Made by a program: the position numbers and the translations under genes
Origin: DASTRU01 sp035761045
GTDB lineage: Bacteria; Pseudomonadota; Gammaproteobacteria; Burkholderiales; Burkholderiaceae_E
Assembly (NCBI GenBank): GCA_035761045.1
Contig: DASTRU010000176.1
Location: 1 to 14,512, forward strand
Length of the DNA stretch: 14,512 bases
Direction: 5' to 3'
In this document: positions 7,122 through 14,434 of the stretch, one piece after another
Numbering within the stretch: position 1 is the first letter of the stretch
How the letters are laid out: each line of letters opens with the position of its first letter
The notes under the pieces: model-generated
Databases searched by the model: none
Told to the model about the DNA's origin: nothing
Seen by the model: only the letters and a program-made list of their open reading frames with translations

Positions 7122-8045
7122 TTATAGGCCCAACATCAAGCGCAGGTTTTGCACGGCCGCGCCCGATGCGCCTTTGCCTAAGTTGTCGAGCCGCGCGACG
7201 AGCAGGGCGTGGCCATGTTGTTCGTGGCCATATACGCGCAGTTCGAGTTTGTCGCTGTCGTTCAACGCTTCGGGTTCGAGTTTGTAGTTGTCGCCATCGG
7301 CTACGGGTACGACGTCGACCAGTTCCGCGCCGGCATACCGTTGCGCGAGCGTGTCTTCAAGCTGCGCGCGAGAGGGGCGGCCCGGCAGTAAATCCAAATG
7401 CAACGCGATCGTTACCAGCATGCCTTGGCGAAAATGTCCGACCGAGGGCACGAAGATCGGCCGCCGCGCGAGCCCGGTGTAGCGCTGAAGCTCGGGCACG
7501 TGTTTGTGTTCGAACGCGAGGCCGTACAACTCAAACGCTGGACCGCCGTCGCGTTCGTGCGCCTCGATCATCGATTTACCGCCGCCCGAATATCCGCTCA
7601 CCGCATGGACGGCGATGGGGTAATCGCGCGGCACGAGGCCCGCGTCGATCAACGGCCGCAGCAATGCGACCGCGCCCGTTGGATAACAACCGGGGTTGGA
7701 TACCCATAAGGCGTTGGCGATGGTTTTTGCATGGTCGGGCGTGAGTTCGGCGAAGCCATACACCCAGCCGTCGGCCACGCGATGCGCGGTGCTCGCGTCC
7801 AAAATCTTAGGCGCGCGCGGACCGAGTTGCGCGGCGAGCATGGCGGACTCCTTCGCCGCGTCGTCGGGCAAGCACAGCACGACGAGATCGACCTCGGCCA
7901 TCAGCGCTTGGCGCGCTTTCGGGTCTTTGCGAGAGGCGGCGTCGATGCTGCGGACGTCCACCGCGTCGAGGGCGTCGAGACGTTCGCGAATACCGAGGCC
8001 CGTGGTGCCGGCCTCGCCGTCGATGAATACGCTGGGTTTAGGCAT
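7122..8045 (-). CDS. argC: N-acetyl-gamma-glutamyl-phosphate reductase, type 2
   Basis: Reduces N-acetylglutamyl-5-phosphate to the semialdehyde with NADPH, the third step of arginine synthesis. The 307-residue product is the short (type 2) form rather than the roughly 340-residue type 1. It has the nucleotide-binding motif FIDGEAGTTGLGI near the N-terminus, STAHR at 85-89, the active-site Cys120 in SNPGCYPTG and the SGYSGGGK motif. The stop is TAG next to a LMLGL end. It lies 40 bases downstream of the mocA-like gene on the same strand, so joint transcription is possible although the two functions are unrelated. Confidence 0.95.
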   Translation of the reverse strand: MPKPSVFIDGEAGTTGLGIRERLDALDAVDVRSIDAASRKDPKARQALMAEVDLVVLCLPDDAAKESAMLAAQLGPRAPKILDASTAHRVADGWVYGFAELTPDHAKTIANALWVSNPGCYPTGAVALLRPLIDAGLVPRDYPIAVHAVSGYSGGGKSMIEAHERDGGPAFELYGLAFEHKHVPELQRYTGLARRPIFVPSVGHFRQGMLVTIALHLDLLPGRPSRAQLEDTLAQRYAGAELVDVVPVADGDNYKLEPEALNDSDKLELRVYGHEQHGHALLVARLDNLGKGASGAAVQNLRLMLGL

Positions 8046-8085
8046 GGTGCTGTGAGTGCGCGCGCAGTGGCGCGGTGGAGATGCG

Positions 8086-8697
8086 TTAGAAAGAAGGGTG
8101 TCGAGTGTAGCGAAGCGCGCGAGCGCGTTCGAGGTCGGCGGGCGTGTCGATATCGATCAGCACGCCGGAGTCGTTGGTATCGAGGCGATGCACGCCCGCA
8201 GGTTCGAGTAGATCTCGCGCGCCGCGATCGCCTTGTAGTTGAAGCAATGCGTCTCGATGTTGATGGGCAAAGCCCACTGGATGACCGCGTTGGCCCGTAT
8301 GCCAGGGCGCCACGCGGTCGTGATGCGTTAAGGCGGTGGCGATGCGTTGAATGGTCACGGCTTGAACGCACGGCATGTCCGCGAGCGCGATGATCCAACC
8401 ACTGGCTTGAGGGCTATGTTCGATCGCGAAGGCGATCATGCGGCCCATGCCTTCGTGCGCGTGATGCGCGACGACTACGTCGCAACCTGCTGCGCGTAAA
8501 AGATCGCCGCGCGCTGGAGCGGCAACGGGCACAACTGCGATGACGCGTTTGAGCGTCATGACTAATGGTTGCGCCGATGCGACGAGCACCGGCGTTCCAC
8601 ATTCATCGCATGAAGCGAGCAATTTATCGTCGCCGTCGTATACAGCTGCGAATCGCGATCCGCGCCCTGCTGCGAGCAATACGCCAACGACGCTCAT
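8086..8697 (-). CDS. mocA: MocA-like molybdenum cofactor nucleotidyltransferase
   Basis: The 203-residue protein belongs to the MobA/MocA nucleotidyltransferase superfamily. It shows VLLAAGRGSRF (6-16) with Lys25, the metal-binding ADMP (106-109), GQRGHPVGF (135-143), GDRGAR (156-161) and IDIDTPADLE (181-190). This set is typical of MocA, which transfers CMP to molybdopterin for xanthine-dehydrogenase-type enzymes, and of its close relatives; I infer MocA mainly because xdhC is nearby. The HEGMGRMIAFAI segment departs slightly from the usual GMGxSL version. The start ATG at 8697 borders the accessory insert, which separates the gene from xdhC. Confidence 0.8.
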   Translation of the reverse strand: MSVVGVLLAAGRGSRFAAVYDGDDKLLASCDECGTPVLVASAQPLVMTLKRVIAVVPVAAPARGDLLRAAGCDVVVAHHAHEGMGRMIAFAIEHSPQASGWIIALADMPCVQAVTIQRIATALTHHDRVAPWHTGQRGHPVGFAHQHRDALLQLQGDRGARDLLEPAGVHRLDTNDSGVLIDIDTPADLERARALRYTRHPSF

Positions 8698-8735
8698 ATG
8701 GTTAGGCGTGTTTGCAAGTTGTTCTGTGTCAATAA

Positions 8736-8766
8736 GGTCTGAGACATAGCATTACAGGTTTAGACA
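8736..8766. repeat. Short direct repeat (GGTCTGAGACA / GGTTTAGACA)
   Basis: Two near-identical motifs, GGTCTGAGACA at 8736-8746 and GGTTTAGACA at 8757-8766, lie one DNA turn apart on the same strand. The layout resembles the repeated transposase-binding motifs seen at some insertion-sequence ends, but no transposase is present and no matching copy was found by eye at the other edge of the insert. The mobile-element reading is a guess. Confidence 0.35.
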
Positions 8767-8942
8767 GCGAGTAACGGCAAGGGATCGGGGTGCAGCGGTT
8801 GCGGCCAATGGCCGTCGGCACGCGTTCTGACGCCGTCTGACATCAAGCAATCGGTGGAGCCCGCTGCAGGATGGCCCGAACGCCCACTCTTGGGGTACTT
8901 GCGGTCGTAGCACTTTCACGAGACGGTCCTTGCGTCGCCGGA

Positions 8943-8973
8943 GACCGCTTCCCTACTGTCCGACCAAGCGGTC
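8943..8973. repeat. Inverted repeat downstream of the HEPN gene
   Basis: GACCGCTT (8943-8950) and AAGCGGTC (8966-8973) are perfect reverse complements separated by 15 bases. The structure lies 47-77 bases beyond the stop of the HEPN gene. No T run follows on the - strand, so it is not a standard terminator; it may be an RNA 3' structure or a protein-binding site. Confidence 0.5.
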
Positions 8974-9019
8974 ATAACCGTCGGCAATTTTCAAACCTTC
9001 AAAATTCCCAACTAAATAT

Positions 9020-9892
9020 TCAGTTCTTCGGCTTTGCCTTTTGAGGTTGTTTGACGGACTTGAAGCGGCCGTAGAGTTCTTCTGCCGAAGGCGATGGATT
9101 CGCGTCCTTGGAAGTGTGGAATAGCTTGTAAATCCTCTCAAACTTCGCCCGGTCCTTCGAGTAGGACCAAGTCCACGTGACCTTATATGGATTCTTCTCA
9201 CTCACACTGCGTTCCAGCAAGGTCTTGAACATGTAGTTGTTCATTGCCTTAGCGAACGACATTAGCCACCACGCAATGGTTTCGAGCATCTGCATGTCAA
9301 GCGATAACGGCTTCTCAAGCGCCCCGCTGTGCTGCTCAAGCCCCAACACAATGCCGTTCTGAGTCCCCAACTTGCCGAACCGATGGACACAGCAATGCCG
9401 GAGTTGGCAGACCTTTTCATATTCGACGAGTAATGTCTTTATGGTCTCGCTCACGTTTGAAACGTCAAGAAACTTGGCGAACGCCGCCTTGACATCCTTT
9501 TCGCTGGCAAATGAGTAGCCCTCGAGAAGAGCTTCCGCTACGGTGTTCTTGTTGTGATAGAGCACTGCCCCGAACGGCACGACATAACTATGTGAATCGG
9601 ATTGAGCCTTCGCATCCGTGTTGATGATGGACCGTAGAACGGTTCTAAAAAAGCTTTCTACAGCAGAGACATACCCAAGTAGAAGCAAGCGACCGAACTC
9701 AGGGGAGATAGCTGTTGATGCAGCCCAGAGCTTATTGATTTCTTTGCAGTTCTCAATAAACGCATCAATCGCAGACACTGAGTCTTCGACGTAGGCGCAG
9801 TTGAAGAGCTGAACTGTGTTCAAGCATGGGCTGCCAAGAGCGCCTATCGTTGTGACGGCTGAGTAGTCTGCGGAAACTGGAGCGGTTGCCAT
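9020..9892 (-). CDS. HEPN-like protein with R-x4-H motif, putative RNase effector
   Basis: The 290-residue protein is largely helical. It carries RHCCVH at 165-170, an R-x4-H motif of the kind that forms the active site of HEPN ribonucleases, followed by Arg171. An earlier helix (FGRLLLLGYVSAVESFF, about 66-82) has the acidic residue and aromatics usual in the first HEPN helix. A further helix (about 200-228) would complete the bundle, and the C-terminus is a Lys/Pro-rich tail. No signal peptide is present. The ATG lies three bases after the ATPase stop, so translation is probably coupled. HEPN proteins are common as RNA-cleaving effectors in defence and toxin-antitoxin systems; that role here is inferred from one motif and the context. 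Confidence 0.7.
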   Translation of the reverse strand: MATAPVSADYSAVTTIGALGSPCLNTVQLFNCAYVEDSVSAIDAFIENCKEINKLWAASTAISPEFGRLLLLGYVSAVESFFRTVLRSIINTDAKAQSDSHSYVVPFGAVLYHNKNTVAEALLEGYSFASEKDVKAAFAKFLDVSNVSETIKTLLVEYEKVCQLRHCCVHRFGKLGTQNGIVLGLEQHSGALEKPLSLDMQMLETIAWWLMSFAKAMNNYMFKTLLERSVSEKNPYKVTWTWSYSKDRAKFERIYKLFHTSKDANPSPSAEELYGRFKSVKQPQKAKPKN

Positions 9893-9895
9893 AGT

Positions 9896-11635
9896 TCAGG
9901 ACAGGAAATCGTCGACAAAACCATGCAGCACGTCAGAAATGCGAGCGCTGCGCCGGAGCCCGATGCCATCGGCGGTGCGAAGTTCGGCAGCGGGGTCTTG
10001 CATCGCCAAGTAGTCTCGAATTGTTCGTAGGCGAGGCAGTTCTTTCTTAATCGTTTGAATTTGCCACTGCGTCAGCCCCGGCACTTCTTCAATCGGCACA
10101 CTCAAGCAGTTTTCAAAGGTCGAGATTGCGACCAGTTGGGAACCACAGTTCACGCAAAACCGCTGCGAATCGCTCACGCGCGGTGCCGCGCATGACGGGC
10201 AAGGGGGAAGTGCAAAGTCAAGGTCTTGGATAACGCTGGGGTCGTCTACATACTTCTCTAACTTTCGTCGCACTGGATGCTTTGCGCGTTTTCGACGAAG
10301 TGCCTCAGCTGTACTCTTCAACGTCCCTCCAGCGTCACCGCTGGTCAGCGCTCTGCTTTGAAGCAGTGCAGCTCCGTGTGGAATGAAACGTTGATAGATG
10401 CGTTCAGGTGTCCCATGTTTCACCTCCTTTGCATCAAAGATGAGACCAGCCTCAATGAGAAGCTGAAACATGCGCTGGACTATTGCCGTCAAGTCGTCTT
10501 TGGGAACTCCAACTAGTAATTGCACAACGACCGGATCGGTGTTCGAGGCCTTTATCGCTCGGACCATTCCGTTCAGCACCGTCTCTCCGACTGAGATAAG
10601 TTGTTTGAGCTTGGGTACCTTCTTGGCAATCGATCGAAACTCCCCGAGGCGGGCATTTAAATGCGTCTCGACAACTTGGTTCAGTGTCTGTTGTGTAGTC
10701 TTGGCCGGACGTTCTTTGAAGTCCTGCAGCATCGTCAGGTATGCACGGGGAATGCCGAAGGCCGCGAAGCGAAGCAAGTCGACCACATCCTGCGGAATCT
10801 GGTCAAAGTCCGCAAACCGGCAACGAGCAATTTGGTCCATGTCCGACTGATACTCGCCTGCTTCGACCGACAGCCAGACAAAGATGGCTGTGCTGTCCTG
10901 ACCCGCGTGAAAGCGCGCGCTGTACTCAGTGGTGCCCGGATACACCGATGCCTTGGGAGCGATAGTCGATGACTTTAGTGCTCTAACGATGTCCAAGAAC
11001 TCGACAAGATAGGTCGGTGTCAGCGTGAGCGCCGCATCATCCAGCAGCAAGACCGTTCGCTTCCGCCCTGCCGAGATGCGGGCCAGGTCCAGCAACTGCT
11101 GGATGCGACTCACGGAAATCTCGCGAGACAACGCCGTCTGGTCGGAGGACAGAGGTTGATTCCGCTCCAGTGCAGACACGAGTGCTTCTAAGCTCGCACG
11201 GGGCAGTCCGACCTTTGACTCAAGCTCTTGGACGAAAGCCGCATGTTCAGGCTTGTAGGAAAGACTTCCGTATGTTGCCAACACCACCAACCCTAGTGCC
11301 CACGCATGAAATTCATCGGGCGGCGAAGCACGAGATACTAGGAGAGGCTCAAGTCGATAGTACTTGTTGAACGATACATAGACCGCAAACGGCTTCGTGG
11401 CGTCGTCCTGACATGTGAGCCAGGCGTAACGCATCATGTGCGTCTTTCCACACCCCCGAGGACCGACAAGAGTCTTGAGACCGGAGCTTAGAAGTGCCTT
11501 GCGGACACTCTCGAAGAGCGCGCTGTCTGTCGCAGTCTCCTGAACAAGTTTGTTAGCTGGTATGTAGTCCGCTCGCTGCTCTAGCGACGCGTCAAGGTCG
11601 TCATTGTCTTGAACCGGGTTCTGCGCCAATTTCAC
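9896..11635 (-). CDS. P-loop (AAA/ORC-like) ATPase with zinc ribbon and helix-hairpin-helix-like C-terminus
   Basis: The 579-residue protein has a Walker A motif GPRGCGKT at 58-65, a Walker B-like hydrophobic strand ending in Asp199-Asp200 (TVLLLDDAAL, 194-203) and a possible sensor segment KASVYPGTTEYSARF (228-242). A helical region fills about 280-430. A four-cysteine zinc ribbon follows (Cys479, 482, 494, 497), then a helix-hairpin-helix-like region (about 515-579) with DGIGLRRSARI. The last two parts suggest DNA or RNA contact. The overall shape recalls ORC/Cdc6-like or STAND-like regulatory ATPases, but I cannot name a family. The annotated GTG start directly abuts GAGGGA; the TTG two codons later (11627-11629) has better spacing and may be the real start. 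The gene begins 12 bases after the methyltransferase stop. Confidence 0.8.
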   Translation of the reverse strand: MKLAQNPVQDNDDLDASLEQRADYIPANKLVQETATDSALFESVRKALLSSGLKTLVGPRGCGKTHMMRYAWLTCQDDATKPFAVYVSFNKYYRLEPLLVSRASPPDEFHAWALGLVVLATYGSLSYKPEHAAFVQELESKVGLPRASLEALVSALERNQPLSSDQTALSREISVSRIQQLLDLARISAGRKRTVLLLDDAALTLTPTYLVEFLDIVRALKSSTIAPKASVYPGTTEYSARFHAGQDSTAIFVWLSVEAGEYQSDMDQIARCRFADFDQIPQDVVDLLRFAAFGIPRAYLTMLQDFKERPAKTTQQTLNQVVETHLNARLGEFRSIAKKVPKLKQLISVGETVLNGMVRAIKASNTDPVVVQLLVGVPKDDLTAIVQRMFQLLIEAGLIFDAKEVKHGTPERIYQRFIPHGAALLQSRALTSGDAGGTLKSTAEALRRKRAKHPVRRKLEKYVDDPSVIQDLDFALPPCPSCAAPRVSDSQRFCVNCGSQLVAISTFENCLSVPIEEVPGLTQWQIQTIKKELPRLRTIRDYLAMQDPAAELRTADGIGLRRSARISDVLHGFVDDFLS

Positions 11636-11647
11636 TCCCTCAATTTC

Positions 11648-12922
11648 TCAGTCGGGTAGAACGATGCTTAGCACGTCGGACCGAGACAAATATTTCGCGC
11701 CCACCCCATGGGACGCGGCCTTAAGCGCAGCTCTGCCGTCTTCGCTTAGAAGATAGCCCAGCAGCATCTTTCGATGTTCTGGTGCGGTGCGAATGGCGAA
11801 GACACAATCGCTAATGACGCACACGCCGCGCGGCAGCAAGCAAATCTTCTCCTGAAGGTTGCGGCCGATTCGCGCTATCAGAATGTCTCCAGCTCGAGCG
11901 ACTTTGTGGGAGGCTGAAAGAGGCAAGACTTTGCTGACCGGCTGAATGAACCTAGCTGGCACCGTTGGCACTGACGCGGCATTCGTTCCAGCAGGAAAGT
12001 CTCCGAGATGGAACACCGGCAATGGGCACGAGCGAATTTGGTTAGAGCTGGTCGTGCCTCGAAGCAACTCGTGAACGAGCGCTCCGAGAGTTGTCTGAAG
12101 CTGCTGGACATCCGTAGGACGATTCCCGTCAGCGCGTAAGGCGTGGAATGCGTAGTCAAGCCTAAGCATCGCCAGGTCAGTCGAAATAGTGATTGGCGCC
12201 GAAATTTCGCCCAGCTCGCTCATTTCGCTAAGCGCGACGTTTTGAGTCTCCCCTCCTCGCTTGGACAATACGAGCAAGTACGTTTGAGCCTCGGTTTTTG
12301 CGAAGGCCCGACGAGGAAGCTGCACAACACGCTCAACGCGATGTTGGCGTAGAAGCGTCTCTCGAACACCTCGATATTTCTGGCCGGTAATGAGTCCGTC
12401 GGGAAGTATTAATCCCAATTTTCCTCGCTGCCGCAGAAGTCGCAGGTTTTGAGCAATGAACAGTAGGTCTGCGCCGGCATCGTGAACGGATTGCAAGGCG
12501 CCAGATAAGCCTGCATCTTCCAAAATACGGCCAAAACTCGACCGCCAGCGAGGCCGCACAAACGGTGGGTTGCACAGCCCAACATCTACGCTGCCGAGCG
12601 GAACACCAATTCTGTCAGCCAGTTCATCATCTAGCGCATCGTGCGCGTGGTGGATGTGAGAGCCTTTCCAAGCCAGATCCCCCAAAGAGGCCCGGACAGC
12701 CGAGTCCATGTCGACGGTCACGTAACTTGCGCTTCTCCACTTCAGCTGCGCCGCACTGGCAAGCGCACCCTGACCAGCTCCCAACTCAAGGACCAGTTTC
12801 GGGCGCACCCCAGTCATGGCGTCAACGAGGGTCTGACTAACCTGCAAAGAGGTGTAGTAGCGACCCCAAGCGTCGGCATTTGCGCTCGGCCGCCTCAAAT
12901 CCATCTCACGCGCTAGCGACAT
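11648..12922 (-). CDS. N6-adenine-type DNA methyltransferase with specificity-subunit-like C-terminus
   Basis: The 424-residue protein carries RYYTSLQVSQTLVDAM (21-36) typical of HsdM-like enzymes, SAM-binding motif I LELGAGQGA (45-53), the catalytic NPPF (118-121) and GLILPDGLITGQKYRGVRE (170-188). This points to adenine-N6 methylation of DNA. The C-terminal part (about 290-424) resembles a single target-recognition unit of HsdS: GDILIARIGR at 345-354 and GAKYLSRSDVLSIVLP near the end. M and S functions therefore seem fused, as in type IIG or BREX PglX enzymes, but at well under half their usual length and with no nuclease domain. It is first in the operon; the ATPase starts 12 bases downstream. 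Confidence 0.88.
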   Translation of the reverse strand: MSLAREMDLRRPSANADAWGRYYTSLQVSQTLVDAMTGVRPKLVLELGAGQGALASAAQLKWRSASYVTVDMDSAVRASLGDLAWKGSHIHHAHDALDDELADRIGVPLGSVDVGLCNPPFVRPRWRSSFGRILEDAGLSGALQSVHDAGADLLFIAQNLRLLRQRGKLGLILPDGLITGQKYRGVRETLLRQHRVERVVQLPRRAFAKTEAQTYLLVLSKRGGETQNVALSEMSELGEISAPITISTDLAMLRLDYAFHALRADGNRPTDVQQLQTTLGALVHELLRGTTSSNQIRSCPLPVFHLGDFPAGTNAASVPTVPARFIQPVSKVLPLSASHKVARAGDILIARIGRNLQEKICLLPRGVCVISDCVFAIRTAPEHRKMLLGYLLSEDGRAALKAASHGVGAKYLSRSDVLSIVLPD

Positions 12923-13441
12923 TCTGCTTTTCCAACAGTTTTCCCCTCACGCTGAGCGACCTAAGCCGCGCCCAGGACAGATAATTTTCTAGTGTAGTGG
13001 TTGAGTGATTAGACGAAACTCCCTGCCCGCTATTGCCCAAGAACTTTGTTGAGGGAGATTTCACGTCTAGTCCGAAAAGACGAGCGACTCGACTGCACCT
13101 ATCTGCCATACCAAGGGACTCGGTTTGGAGGGAAAGCCTTGTGTGTATGTGTGTGCTGTGTCGATGCCCGTCCGCAGATTTCTGGATCGTGAACTCTTCT
13201 GAGTGAGCGAGGGACGCAAATGCCAAGTATCGGGGTTAGTCAAAGTTGCCTATTGGTGGTGGGGCGGTCGTACCTTTCCTGGCTCACCGAATGGCCGATG
13301 ATGAACACCGCCGCCGCGTACAACTATTATTAGCATCGGGTGACTCAGTTCAATCTAGATCACGCGCCCAACGCAAGTCCAAGGTTCCCAACTTCCGCCA
13401 CATAGCGCCAGCGGCAACCTTTATCAACGCTGTCTTAAGCC
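12923..13441. other. Gene-free right flank of the insert
   Basis: These 519 bases lie between the methyltransferase start and the xdhC stop. Two open stretches (12906-13226 on -, starting with TTG, and 13246-13575 on +) overlap real genes and look like low-complexity translations, so I do not call them. A TG-rich simple repeat lies at 13139-13161. The operon promoter should be here, reading leftwards, but I see no strong -35/-10 pair. No tRNA, integrase or att-like direct repeat was found by eye. Confidence 0.5.
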
Positions 13442-14425
13442 CTAACGCTCATCAACACAAGCGCTCGCAGACTTCTTCTGCGCGACCTGCACACCCACTC
13501 GCACCGCAACGATTTCCGCAAGGACCGACACCGCGATCTCCGCCGGCGTACGGCTTCCAATATGCAAACCGATAGGCCCATGCAGCCGCTCAATCTCGGC
13601 CTGACTCAAATCGAATTGCGCGAGCCTCTCGCGGCGTTTCGCGGTGTTCGCGCGCGAGCCCAAGGCGCCCACGTAAAACGCGGGTGACTTCAACGCTTCA
13701 AGCAGCGCCATGTCGTCAAGCTTGGGGTCGTGCGTGAGCGCGACGATGGCGGTATGCGCATCGGGCTCGATCGCGAGCACGGCGTCGTCGGGCATGCCAT
13801 CAATAAAGCGCGCCGACGCTATGTCGAATCCCTCGCGGTATTCGGTGCGTGGGTCGCAAATCAACACCTCGAAGTCCAGCGCGTGCGCGAAGTTCGCGAC
13901 ATACCGCGCGAGCTGCCCGGCGCCGATGATGAGCAAGCGCCAGCGCGGCCCGTGAATGGTGGTGAGGGATTGTTCGTTGAACACAAGCGCGTCGCCGCGT
14001 CGGGCGCTTGCGAGCGTGATGCGGCCCGTCGCCAATTCAAGCGTGCGCGCGACGAGTTCGTGTCGCGCGCAGCGGGCGAGCAATTCGTCGATCCAGCCAA
14101 CCTCGCGCACCGGTTCCTGCACGAGCCGCAAGGTGCCGCCGCACGGTAAGCCAAAACGCGCGGCTTCGTCGCGCGTGACGCCGTAAGACACCACGCGCGG
14201 CGCCGCGGCCGACTCGCCGTCGCGCACGCGCGCGATCAAATCGTCTTCCACGCAACCGCCCGACACCGAACCCGCCACCACGCCATCATCGCGAATCGCG
14301 AGCAGGGCGCCGGGTGGACGCGGCGCGCTGCCCCAGGTTTGAACGACCGTAACCAGCGTGACGCCGCGACCCGCCGCGTGCCACTCGCGCGCGGCGTGCA
14401 AGACGGCGAGATCGACCGAATCCAC
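13442..14425 (-). CDS. xdhC: XdhC/CoxI-family molybdenum cofactor insertion protein
   Basis: XdhC-type proteins bind the molybdenum cofactor and help its sulfuration and insertion into xanthine-dehydrogenase-like enzymes. The 327-residue product has the N-terminal XdhC motif GSVSGGCVE (52-60, Cys58), GLPCGG (92-97), a Rossmann domain with LLIIGAGQLARYV (164-176) and the later VALTHDPKLDDMALLEAL and YVGALGSRANTAKRRERL segments. No partner dehydrogenase is in the window. It starts 9 bases after the ohr-like stop on the same strand. A nucleotidyltransferase of the MocA type is the usual neighbour of such genes, and one lies about 4.7 kb away beyond the insert. Confidence 0.9.
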   Translation of the reverse strand: MDSVDLAVLHAAREWHAAGRGVTLVTVVQTWGSAPRPPGALLAIRDDGVVAGSVSGGCVEDDLIARVRDGESAAAPRVVSYGVTRDEAARFGLPCGGTLRLVQEPVREVGWIDELLARCARHELVARTLELATGRITLASARRGDALVFNEQSLTTIHGPRWRLLIIGAGQLARYVANFAHALDFEVLICDPRTEYREGFDIASARFIDGMPDDAVLAIEPDAHTAIVALTHDPKLDDMALLEALKSPAFYVGALGSRANTAKRRERLAQFDLSQAEIERLHGPIGLHIGSRTPAEIAVSVLAEIVAVRVGVQVAQKKSASACVDER

Positions 14426-14434
14426 GACGTAAGT

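Larger units (their letters stand above)
8698..9019. other. Gene-free left flank of the insert
   Basis: No convincing gene lies in these 322 bases. The stretch holds a pair of similar motifs at 8736-8766 that may be a remnant of a transposon end, and an eight-base inverted repeat at 8943-8973. AATTTT and AAAATT (about 8985-9005) can form a weak AT hairpin just after the HEPN gene stop, but there is no clean rho-independent terminator for the operon. The composition differs from the GC-rich mocA gene, so the insert probably begins here. Confidence 0.5.
8698..13441. other. Putative genomic island between mocA and xdhC
   Basis: The interval interrupts a pair of functionally linked GC-rich genes with a lower-GC three-gene - strand operon (methyltransferase, ATPase, HEPN protein) and two gene-free flanks. 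The operon gaps are 12 and 3 bases, which supports a single transcript. No integrase, transposase or clear terminal repeat is present, so the boundaries and the mechanism of entry are unknown. Confidence 0.6.

Noticed and set aside
7058..7744. Long + strand open frame (228 aa) opposite argC
   Set aside because: Arginine-rich translation of the GC-rich antisense strand; argC on the - strand has clear catalytic motifs.
7731..8393. Long + strand open frame (220 aa) opposite argC and mocA
   Set aside because: Spans two well-supported - strand genes and has low-complexity Arg/Ala composition.
8760..8920. Possible small - strand coding remnant ending at 8760
   Set aside because: A short open stretch with no start, no ribosome binding site and no family resemblance.
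13139..13161. TG-rich stretch as a possible repeat array or phase-variable tract
   Set aside because: Short, imperfect and outside any coding region or clear promoter; noted only as a simple repeat.
12906..13226. 106-residue - strand frame upstream of the methyltransferase
   Set aside because: TTG start, overlaps the methyltransferase start, no recognisable motif; probably chance.
13246..13575. 109-residue + strand frame
   Set aside because: Runs into xdhC on the other strand and is Pro/Ser/Arg-rich without any motif.
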